DNA from: Sthenelais limicola
Lineage: Eukaryota; Annelida; Polychaeta; Phyllodocida; Sigalionidae
NCBI GenBank assembly: GCA_942159475.1
Contig: OW804094.1
Coordinates: forward strand, 131,798,755 to 131,862,754
DNA length: 64,000 nt
Direction: 5' to 3'
The notes under the pieces: generated by a model
Seen by the model: the letters and a program-made list of their open reading frames with translations, nothing else
What the model was told of the DNA's origin: nothing
The model's database searches: none
In this document: positions 52,001 to 63,011 of the stretch, piece after piece
Layout of the letters: the number at the start of each line of letters is the position of its first letter
Numbering within the stretch: position 1 is the stretch's first letter
Translations under genes and position numbers: made by a program

Positions 52001-55000
52001 AGAAGCAGCTTCCTTGGCTCTGGAACAAATGAACGGTGTCATGATTGGTGGTAGAAATATTAAGGTAAGCCATTTGAACCGTTAAGATAGTCTCTTAATA
52101 ATCTGTCTCATTTTGTTTTCCGCGCTAATAGTTTTCTTTAAATTCAACGGCGTTATGATATTAGTAGAAAGAATATAGAATAGATATGTATTGGAACATT
52201 TTTTATATTCGCTGAATCCATTTATTTTGAAGGTTGGTCGTCCCAGTAATATGCCTCAAGCCCAACCAATAATTGAGCGATTGGCGGAAGAAGCGAAGAA
52301 CTTCAATCGTATTTACGTAGCATCAATACATCAGGATCTCACAGAAAACGACATTCAGAGGTAGGTCTCGGAAATGGATTTGCAACATGTATTCTCATTT
52401 TTTTAGCATATCGTCTGATGGTGGGGATACAAATTTAATACCCAATGATATTGGATGTTGCTAGCGAGGTAAAGAGACATTAAATCGATAATCTAGGCTG
52501 AATGTTGGCTGCGGTAATAAGCAAGATCTGGCCATTGTCTGTACACGGTGAATAATGGCTTGTCATATAATTTCAGTGTGTTCGAAGCGTTCGGAAAAAT
52601 CATAACTTGCCAGCTATCTGCCGACCCTACAAAACCTGGGAAACACAAGTAAGTCTTTGCAATTTAAAAAAAAGAGACAATTTCCCCTTGTCTAAACATG
52701 GTTGGAATATAATTCCGTAATTCACCTACTTAAATAATCTGTAATTTCAGTAAAGTGTTTCACTCTTTTGATGGCATATGTTAATATAAACCTCTTTTCA
52801 TGTTTTCATGTGATTACTTAAAAATATAGACATAGCTCGTAAAGAAACTGGCCTTTGCCCTTTACAATTTTCCCGATGTTACAGTTAGCTGTGATTGTTT
52901 CATGTTCGCTATTTTCAGAGGATACGGGTTCATTGAATATGACTCTGCTCAAGCTTCACAAGACGCTGTGTCATCTATGAACCTGTTTGATCTTGGTGGG
53001 CAGTATCTCAGAGTTGGCAAAGTAAGTGCAGCATAATGAAGTCCACCGTTTCTGTGTTTAGTTTATATTAATAATAATGATATTACTGATGAAATAAAAA
53101 CAGAAAATCCAAATTCTACAGTCTCATCATTAACGACTCAATTCAGTGATACAATTTATTTTTCAGACCACCTTGCACTCAAATATCCTTCAAACCGCTG
53201 ATCTAATTAGAATTGAACTTTTACTTATAGAATTATGTTAGAATTGGGAAGAGAAATTCCACTAGAGCTGACAATAGCGAGAAGGGCAACTTATGGTGTC
53301 CACATTATATTTAATATAAAATTTATTTCAAATACCTAAAATAACTGTCGCTTTTGCCAGTTTTTCTTTGTGTTCTTATAGTTCGGATATTTTATTTCAG
53401 GCCGTGACCCCTCCTAACGCTGCTCAGGCACCAACATGTCCAAGTAGCATGCCTACCGCTGCTGCTGTGGCTGCAGCTGCCGTTACTGCCAAGATTACCG
53501 CTATGGATGCGGTAAGTAGAACTATGACTGCTATAACAGTGATCTTCAGCTTTACCTATATTTCTTCTTTTGTTAGATAATATTTGATTAAATATGTATC
53601 CCCCAACCTCCGCCTGCTCATCTTTTTCCTTTGAGAATATTGATCATACGGAATGTTAACGACTTTTAAACTGAATGGAGTTCCGTTGTATTTAAAGTGT
53701 CACATGCCACTGGGCTCTCGATTTTTGGGAAGTTTGCTTGAATTTCCATTCCATTGGATTTGAAGGATTTAAGGATTTAAAATTCTGAGTGACCCGCCGG
53801 TCTGTATCCTCTCCGAGATACAAGACAGACAGTTGCTGACCCTAAGGAAGATCTATGGTCTCATAGAGGAGACCCACCCCCTTTTTCGGTGTCATAAGTT
53901 GATATGTTATTGAAAGTGTACGCTTCCGGAAATAAAAAACATATACAATTGTGTACTATGAATGGTTCTTTGTGTCACGCCAACGGGATGGTATTGGAGT
54001 AAGTGTGGTGGGTTTATGACTGACTCCTACTTGGCACTCAACACTATAGTCAGTTAGCAGCTAAGAGCTACTTCCATTAGATTTGAATAGACCCAGCGAC
54101 TCAACTCCACTCAAACTATATTCGCAAATATCAAATCATCTAATGAATACTTAACTTTGATAATCCTACCAAATGATCATACCAATGTAAGTTATAGAAA
54201 TCCGCAATTACATTTAGAATTGACATCCAGTCAACATAGTGATCTTAGCCACTTTAATATGGAAGGCTATCCGTAGCCCAATACATATATCTTATGCCTG
54301 CCATAACTAATGCTGTTTTGTCAACTTGCAGGGTCTTGCTCCTCCCGGATTGGCTATTCCTCAGCTCGGTGGTACAGCCCTACCAGCGGCACCACCTGTC
54401 AGCTCGGTGGGAATACCCGGTGTGGTCATTCCCCCCACCACCATGGAGTTAGTGGGGCAGGCCTTGGGGGCAGCTTTACCTGTCACAGCGCCCATGCCCC
54501 CTCCCACCGTTGTCGCGAACATTCCTGCTCCAGGCGTAGTCACAAGTCTGCCACAACTTGCCCCTGTGTCGTCCATTGGAATCGTACCCATGACTGTGTC
54601 GCCCTCCATAATGTCATCTACTCCTTCATGTAAGTTGTTTTATTAGGAGGCTAGCAGTTTTAGGTTGTCTTGTTATTTCGACTTTCTTTTTTCGTGGATA
54701 TTTACAGTATAGATATTAGGATTTGGGGGGTTTTAAAACCAGTTTGTACCTGTACACAAACAAAGCAAATAAGCCAGCCATAACTGATGAAATCACTGAT
54801 CATAACACCAAAGTAAACACCTCCCACTGCTTTGATTTATTACATACCTGATTGGAGTCTATAATGTTGAGGATCGTTTCAAACTATTTCTCGGAATGCA
54901 TCAAACCCCCAATAAAAATGTTTACACTTGACCTTTAATAATAGAAAGCCGAATCAATCCTATATAGATCATTGTATTGGTGTAGCCCGTGAGTAACTGT

Positions 55001-56285
55001 AAGATAGCAGGGCAGTCACGGTAGCTCAGAACAGCTCCTTCATCACGATGAACTAAAGCCATGACGGGTTTTTTTTTTCATTGCAGCCATGTCAATGAGT
55101 ATGACAATGAGCATGTCGGATTTGATGCCAATGATCTCAACATCTGTGTCAACACCTGCACCGCTTCCTGGGGACCTGACGGAAGCCCAAAAGAAGTTAG
55201 TTGAAGACGATCCCGCCCAGACACTAGACCAACAAGAAAACATGAAAATCTCTGGCAGCAACGCTCGCCATATGGTCATGCAGAAACTTATGCGTCGTTC
55301 AGAAAGTCGAGTCATGGTTTTGCGGTAGGTCTACTTTCTCTTTTGGTGCTTTTTTCAGTTCAAAATCTATGTACAATTAATAAACTCATTGCATTAACCA
55401 TTCATCAACTTGGTAACGTAATATAATATGATTATATGGGTTTATAGGCACAAAAAGTTGTTTTGGAGAGAAAAGGGGAACCGAAAATATATCTTTGTTT
55501 TTATTTAGTGATACTTTACTAGATTACTAAAAAAAAGAATATCTCGCACTGACTTTTAGGAATATGGTAGGACCCGAGGATTTAGATGAAGAATTAGAAC
55601 AAGAGATCACAGAAGAATGTGCCAAATTTGGTACTGTCAACCGTGTCATCATATACCAAGAAAAACAAGGAGAAGAGGTCGACGCTGAAGTCATTGTAAA
55701 AATATTTGTCGAGTTCGCTCTACAAGCTGGTAAGTAGAGTTTTTTGTTTCGCATAAAAATGTGTGTAAGAAGCTAACGATTTATCGAGATGTTAATTAAT
55801 GAAAACCTAATATTGCATTAAGAATTTTAATTTCTCATTAAGTATTGAATAATAATAATAAAAAAGCGATTTAAATCTTTAAAGCAAGTGCAAGCATGAG
55901 ATTTTCACAAGTCCTATAATTCAATTGTCTGTAAGTTGGACGATGCTCTAGCGTTTATACCATGCCACTGGGGGTTATGAAATATTCCTCAATTATGGGT
56001 ATTGCCCAATACCGCATTGTTCCATTGGTAATAATTCGAGTGACGTCACTGTCTCTTGTGTCCTGGATGCAGGGATAGTCACCCGCTGTTGGTATTCAGA
56101 ATCTTCTGGATAGTTGAGTGTGTTATGACCAATTTAAGTGAAATGTCTCAAATAAACAAGATCTTTCTTCTGCAGAAATGGATAAGGGGATTGCCGCATT
56201 AAATGGACGCTACTTCGGTGGACGCATCGTGTCAGCGCAACGTTACGATCAAGATATGTACGAAGCCAACGATTTATCGGGATGA
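46030..56285 (+). CDS. PUF60: Poly(U)-binding splicing factor PUF60 (half pint), complete, 12 exons
   Basis: Exons: 46030-46086, 47243-47342, 50787-51012, 51851-52064, 52233-52360, 52577-52648, 52919-53021, 53401-53511, 54332-54629, 55087-55324, 55560-55729, 56176-56285 (TGA). Phases close to give 608 residues (human about 559). It aids U2AF in 3' splice-site recognition in the nucleus. An N-terminal helix ([19 protein letters not shown], then a QQQQ tract) precedes RRM1 (129-206; RNP2 IYVGSI, RNP1 KGFAFIEY 168-175) and RRM2 (226-300; RNP2 IYVASI, RNP1 KGYGFIEY 266-273). A long Ala/Pro/Val-rich linker follows (301-470), then [14 protein letters not shown] and a C-terminal UHM domain (517-608) with its R-x-F motif as RYF (584-586) for binding ULM peptides. 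The linker accounts for most of the extra length. Start context is strong (A at -3, G at +4). Confidence 0.97.
46087..56175 (+). other. PUF60 introns, including a 3.4-kb second intron
   Basis: The long introns are 46087-47242, 47343-50786, 51013-51850, 53512-54331, 54630-55086 and 55730-56175; the rest are shorter than 400 bases. Intron 2 holds acceptor-like sites (near 48872 and 49377) followed by open frames of about 30-40 codons. Neither has a donor that preserves phase, and the flanking exons join in phase without them. No second gene is visible. Confidence 0.8.
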
Positions 56286-58839
56286 TTCCCTCTACTCAGC
56301 TTTCTTGTCAGTCACAAACACTTCCTCTTCAGTCATTATTATATTTCTCGTGTAAAGGCGGCCCATTTTTATTCATCACATATTGTAAGAATACATTTTA
56401 GTGGGTAGTATTCAATTCTATAGGGTATCTATGTCCGCGTGTTACGGCGATCCTGTGCCCGTTTGTTAGAAAGTTTTACCCTGGCTTTTCTACTAATATG
56501 TGATTAATATTTCATCGACTGAATAGATATCTTATCACAGTGTATTTCATCCGGTTACTAAGGACATTCGGAAAACAAATTCGATCATGTATCATTATAT
56601 ATCTCATTTCATCTCAAAAATATTTCTTTTGGTACTTAGTATCAAAAACAAAGTTACCATTAAGGTTGTTTAATACGCATGATAGTGGTTCAGGATTCAC
56701 TGTCTCTGATTAGCCAAGAATAATTCGAGGGTAAATGCAGAAATTCTCTGAACTGATTGAATAGTTGGAAGCCAAAGGTATTAATGTGTATCCTTCCGTC
56801 ACAGACTAAACGTAACAGATAGTAGTAAATACCGGTGTTGCTAAGCCGTCGTTTCAGATGGTCTCTGGTCTGAATTATGAATTGATATTTTTTATCTCGT
56901 GAACAGGACTTGCCTATAATTCGCCTCACAATCGTACCCAGAGCCCATTATTTTAGATATTTGCATACATTAAGATATTTCATTGTTCTAAATGGAGATG
57001 CTGTTGGAACCTTTTTTTTTCTTTCCTTTTTTGAGGGGGATGGGTGGGGATTGTTCTCAGCAGACGTTAGTGCGTCCATGTGTTTGGTTGGATTTGGGGC
57101 TTATGTTAGACATTAGGGACCTGATTCGTCAATAAGACATTTTCTGCCCCTTAATCTATGTTATTCTATATGTCCCAAGCTCTTTCCGGCTATTTCTAGA
57201 AATGTTCATGCTTGCTGGTCTACATTCTCATGCCTGTTCAGTTAAAAAGACAGCGGGGCTGTTCGTACATTTCACCATATATTTTTTTTACGAAAGAAAT
57301 AAATTATGTCATTGATTGGACATGACGTTCATATAATGAAGTAGGTGTAATCCCAATCTGTTAAAAACAGGTCTCCGTGAGGGTGCCCGAATAATTATGT
57401 ATAACACGAGTACTTAAAAGAAAAACTATTTTTCCAATGTTGGAATGATCTAGTTTTTTCTTCGGGGTATGAAGTACAGTGAATAATATGCTATGGAGAC
57501 ATCAATTATAACAATTCAACAAATGAAATAATCTATCAATAATTATATATGTTGTATCATTAATTTGCCCCGTTACGTATTATTTTTATGTACACGGCGC
57601 TGAAACTGCGTTACTGACTCACTTTCATAAACCATACTCATTTGGTATTTTACAAGTCTCGACAAGTATGAGTGTCAAACAAACGTAGAACAGGGATGCA
57701 AGTTCTCAGATTATCAACTGAATTCAGATATATGGAAAAGTCGGCAAATGTCCCATACAACACCCTAAACTGACTTATAAATTCCAAAATTTTCTCAAAA
57801 TATCATTTGACAATTTGAGTAGAGGTTGTACACAGCCATAGGGGAGTGATGTGTAGAGACTTCTATCTGAGTGTTCTCACGGAGCCTGGAGCTAACGGAG
57901 CCGCCTATCCCTATCGGGGGAGAGGCGGCCTCAGATCCTAACTGAAGTGAGATTCCAGATATTTCCGTTAGACTTTAGCATTGGGTCAATGGAGCGCACG
58001 GAAATCCCCGAGGTCCTTCGCTCAAGAACTCCGGGAATGGGAATCTTATACACCCCTTGGACTGACCTAGATACCCACCCCAGTTAGGGCGCACTGCCCT
58101 ACAAACACACATGGTCCTTTATGCGCCCCTTGGACCTTGGAAAATGTTCAGATTATTTTACCTTACCCGACTTGCATCCCTGGTAGAAAAAGAACGACAC
58201 ACGGCACTTGATCCTGAAACAACTGTCCAACCAACCCAACTCGTTTTCTTCCATCGGGGTGCCCAGAAATCATTATTTTATCACATTTTATGGCTTCAAA
58301 ATCGAGTTCCCTGGTTATTTTTCATATTACATAATTATTGTGGAAGTATTTTCAGGAATGGATTGGTTTTGATCTTATTGGTGGTGATGCTATATGGTGA
58401 ACGCATTTGTCGTCTTTTACTATATGCTTGTACTACCTTCACTCACCTCCCCCGTGTGAATCTAATGAATACAAGTAATTAATTATGAGTCCTATTCATA
58501 TTATATCTGACCGTATTGTTAAACAAAGGTTAGTGTTCAAAAACTGGAAAAAATTATGTGCATTTAATTTTTACTCATCTGTAAATAAAGCATTTAAACA
58601 TCATAAAGAATAATGTGGTTGTTTCATTTGTGTGTTGCAGAATTCATATCTATTTCTATAAGGTTAGTAATTAACTGATTCCTTCTTGAAAGATCATTAT
58701 GGCGTAAGTAAGTTATTCACAAATATATCTGGTGAAAAATCTCTGCCGATTTAATAAAGGGTCTTTCGAAAATGATTTAATAAAGTGAAACTCAATCCCC
58801 AGGATAGAACATTCGTCTTGCAACATGGTACCAATTACA
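56286..58839. other. PUF60 3' region and intergenic DNA
   Basis: A candidate AATAAA signal lies at 57298-57303, about 1 kb past the stop. The segment 57860-58010 is more GC-rich than its surroundings and has short inverted pairs (GCCGCCT 57900-57906 with AGGCGGC 57923-57929; ATTTCCGT with ACGGAAAT about 30 bases apart). The 123-codon frame at 58111-58482 has no recognisable domain. Confidence 0.5.
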
Positions 58840-58973
58840 CAGTTAGGTCCAGACACCTACATTCCTCGATTCCACATCCAGCGATAAGCTTAACCGCAAG
58901 GCTAAGACTAAGGCTAAAGTGTTCATGACTCCCTGAAACTTAGGTGACCACAACTGCCTTCTGAACCTGACTG
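58840..58973. repeat. Dispersed repeat family B, copy 2
   Basis: The partner of 31844-31981, direct orientation, 134 bp, lacking the 4-base insertion of copy 1. It begins CAGTTAGGTCCAGACAC and ends CTTCTGAACCTGACTG in both copies. It lies between PUF60 and SUOX. Confidence 0.88.
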
Positions 58974-59640
58974 TACATGTAGAGTGATTCAATGTATGTA
59001 AGTACCCGATGTTAGTTTCAGTTGAGTGTGTAGAGCGAAATTCCATAAAGCATTTTGAAAATGCGGCAAAATGATTATTTTTAATAGATAAGTACCGGTA
59101 CACATCGTAGAAAGGTTGTGGCAGAACCCCGAAATAATGGCGAAATATATCAATCGATTCATAACCAGCTGGATGGTTGCTAATTGAATTCTGTAATAAT
59201 AGCCAAAAAGGTAAATATCTATGAGGGGCCAAGTGCCAACCAACCTCATTTCGACCAGAATCCAACCAATTTCGACCAGAATATTTTAATTCAGCTCCAC
59301 AAATAGTAATTAGGAAGCAAAATAAATAAATTGTAGAGAAAAATATAAAAATTGTGGTCTGGAATTAAAAGAATTGAGCGTCAAAAAAATAACTTATTTA
59401 TTAGGCTACATTATAGGCCTAGATAGTGCTAGATTAATAAAAGGACCTGGCTTAAATGCGAATCAACTTGTATTCTCAATTTAAAAGTTGGAACCCTATC
59501 ATGTGTCAAAAAGTCTCTTCTGTTACAAAATTTAAAGCCACTGGTATTGCCTAGTGTTATAATTTTGTTGCAATGCTACGCCCGGACTATCTTCCCTCCT
59601 TGGCATCTAAACGCCCCGCCCTGAAAGTTACCATATTGCT
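58974..59640. other. Intergenic DNA upstream of SUOX
   Basis: AT-rich sequence with one TAGGCCTA-type palindrome near 59413. The minus-strand open frames at 58843-59265 arise partly from repeat B and are not a gene that I recognise. Confidence 0.55.
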
Positions 59641-59773
59641 TTCCATAACGTAGTGGGGCGTGCATGATGGACGTCCAATCAGAAGGCCGGGTTAGGCGGT
59701 GACCCACTTCCGCCCTGAATACGAGCAAACAACCACGCAAGTTTCATCATTGCTTCCGGCGAGAGAAGCAGAA
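59641..59773 (+). promoter_or_regulatory. SUOX proximal promoter: CCAAT box and ETS-like sites
   Basis: GTCCAATCAG contains a CCAAT box (59675-59679) in the classic NF-Y context. Two ETS cores follow on the opposite strand, ACTTCCG (59706-59712) and CTTCCGG (59753-59759), close to the start codon, with a GGGGCG box just upstream (near 59655). No TATA box is seen. ETS sites of the GABP/NRF-2 type are common in nuclear genes for mitochondrial proteins, so the arrangement fits SUOX. Confidence 0.5.
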
Positions 59774-62700
59774 ATGGCTCGAGTGGGTAGATTGCTTAGC
59801 TTACCATCCAAATCTGAGGTGATTTTTGCCAGTAGAAGGCAATTGATCTTAAGCCAGACTTCGAAATTTTTGGTGCGTCCAGTGTCCAGTGTTGTCGATG
59901 CGGTAGACGGCAAAAATTCTCATCAAGAAGGAGGCCAACATGGAAAAGGTCAACGTCAGAGAGCCACAACAACATTGCTCGCCCTAACTGGGGTGTCAGC
60001 TGCTTTAGGCAAGTTTCATCTTCCAGATCAATTTGTTTATTGGCATTCATCTGTTGTATATCAGTTCGTAATGAATCACATTCTTATTTCTTATCTAATG
60101 AATGTGGACAGGGATGACGTGGTATAACTTCAAACTGGGAGTAAAATTTCAATTATAGGCTAATAATAATATGCTAATAAAAAGGAGTTCAAACTTCAGA
60201 CAACCAACCTGTCATATCAATATGTTGGCTAAGATCTCCGCTGTTATCATAGCTAATCAACATACATGTCCTACAATGTCAGTGTACTAACAGGCAATTG
60301 AATTGGATCATTTAACCTACACATTAAGTATTTGGTGAAGTTGTGTAACCCATAAAAAATAGCCATAGACCCTCTCAACTGCAACAATTTGAGGAAAGGG
60401 GACAATTTAAGGAGCTACAAAGGACTGTTTTTATGTGGCCATGAAAGATTAAATATAATAATTTGTGACGGTCCGCTAAATTACATTTCAAGTAGACCTA
60501 TAGGCCTACTAGCTACGATATGTAATAATAATAGGCCTACCGTAGAGTAGGCTCCTATAAATACTATAATACCGTTACGATTAATAGGCTATATGCCTAT
60601 GGTAGGCCTACGTACCGGTATGTATAGCCTAGGACCTAGCCTAGGTATATACCTATATACGGTATATATTTCAATGGAATCAATCTAAAAAGAGTCCGAC
60701 AGAATACTTACTTCATGATATATCATGTCGGGCCTAAATTACTATAACTAATCCTTGGTTAATGAGGAGCGTTCGAGTTTCTCATAAAGCATAGGCTAAT
60801 AATGTATGATAAAAATCATGGATTGATGGAGTGTCTCGATCTGCAAAGTATAAACACCTGGAACCCGCATCCAATCATTTTTACTTAATGACGTCCATAG
60901 CCATAGGTCATACTACTTACAATGCAGTTGATAAAGCTCCTCCAACATGAGGAAATATGGGACTACCGTACCAAAGAAATTACACAGGGATTTTTTTTAT
61001 TGTGATTTCATGAGTATCTGGGAAAGTTGATGCAACTCGATCAGGCTATCTAAGAAATCTCTTTAACCCTTTGTTGTTTATCATCAAATAATATGGTAAT
61101 ATTGTACCTCAGTCACAAAACCACACCTGACACATTTTTTTTATCCCTCCAAACTAAGGGAAAGCCGGTCGCTCTAAACCGCAAAATCCCATTATAATCC
61201 CTTTAAGACGCCTACTCCAGGGCCAGGAAAGACATTAGCGCAGATATGAGGCCAGCTGTGCCGACTAGTTTGGATTTTAAAAAAAGTCCTTGGGGCCATT
61301 CATGCACTGTTAACCTTGGTTGGATGGGTTTGTCCATTTCTAGCTGATCTCGGCTTTAGTGGCATCAAAATCAATTCATGAATATTGAGATGTAATGATT
61401 GTTATCGGATTAAAACACGGGAGGACCACTTCTTTCCTGTTTATTCCAGTGAGATGTGCACATTGTGAGATAGTATCCCCACCTTATCTAATACCGGTAG
61501 TGTTGGATCATCATTATCTATCTCCTTGATATTAAGAAAGTACGATATACTGTACACTATATAAGAATTATTTATGGTTCGTTCTGTGTGATTTCAAGCT
61601 AGTACAGTATACACGTGTACGTATCTAATTGTTTAAAGATCGACCCATTATGCTGTCTACAACGTGCAAAAACATCGTTATACAATTTAAAGAACCTACG
61701 GTATGAAAACCAAAATGGCTTTATACGTGGCATGAAAAGTGTGGCCGTTGGCATAACTGGGTTAATGGTGTTAGTGTGTTGTTTTCCTTTGCGAACTTGA
61801 AACTCGACTACATCACGTTCGCAAATCGACTGTTGCATAGCCGGAGATCTGCATGCTATAACTTTGCTACATCCACAAATTTGTTTACATTAAAAAAACA
61901 TGTTTCTGTTTTGTATGAGTTTCAGATGTCCATATACCGTTAAAATACATGTAATCTTACAGATCATGAATCCCTAGCTAAAAATGTAACAAAGATGTAT
62001 TGGGATAAATAATAACCAAATATTAGCTAATATTACTGAAGAGGTGGTAAGCTTAACACTACCGATTAGGAAGGCAGGGTGTAAACTATATTACTATATA
62101 TTGAGCGAGAAAACACCATCTATATTATTATTAGATTTCAATACATAGCAATCTCAGCCTCTGAATGTCTTCGTGGCGATTACACTTTTCTATTGAACAC
62201 TATTTAATCTACATTAAAATGCAATTTTATAAATAAAAATATAAAAAAATATAATGCAATTTTATTACGCACAGCGCCTGCTTCAGCTACAGTAACACAC
62301 TGATTGAAAAGATTAACATACATATAAAAGTCATATGAATTAATACGTTAACAACCAACTTACTTTTAGAGAGGGACGCCTACTTGACACTAAGATAGAC
62401 AGAAGGTCAGGGGAACATAGACCGAGAAAGATGCACCCAGTCTACAGATAGATAAGCAGACTCCCCAGAGCAGACAGGTGCAAAATCCAGAATAGTTCAC
62501 AAAAGGAACCAGCTCTCATCTCTCCTCTGTTGCCACGTACCTCCCTTATCTATGGCGGATTTATCGCTTTGGAACCATAATATGCCTTTGTGAAAACTTT
62601 TCTATACCGGTATACTAACCTGATATTATTGTGTGTAACTTGAGGATTTTACCATTAATTAATGTCAGTAGAAATAGGGGCGTTAAATTTGAGTTTGAAC

Positions 62701-62963
62701 CCTATTATCCTGTATATTATCACAGGATACCTATTATCACAGGATATAATCACAGGATAATGTTAGGATAATATAATCACAGGATAATGTTGGTGATTAT
62801 TCCACATGTACAAAGCTGTCAGACAATCGTTCCATGTGATAAGATTAGTAGATACCTTGCGTATACTATCAAAGTGATGAGGTCATACGAGGTACCTATG
62901 TATTTTAGTAGGTTCCTGGTTTTCACTATCTGGACTACCCCCCCCCCCCCCACACACACACAC

Positions 62964-63011
<48 letters not shown>

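Noticed and set aside
58111..58482. Plus-strand frame of 123 codons between PUF60 and SUOX
   Set aside because: No recognisable motif, no start context of note, and no conserved neighbours.
59699..59773. An extended SUOX N-terminus starting at 59699
   Set aside because: The codon there is GTG, not ATG, and the segment has acidic residues unlike a mitochondrial presequence. ATG at 59774 has a strong context.
62719..62786. A CRISPR-like repeat array
   Set aside because: The repeats are only 11 bases with spacers of 2-16 bases, in an animal intron. They do not have the form of a CRISPR array.
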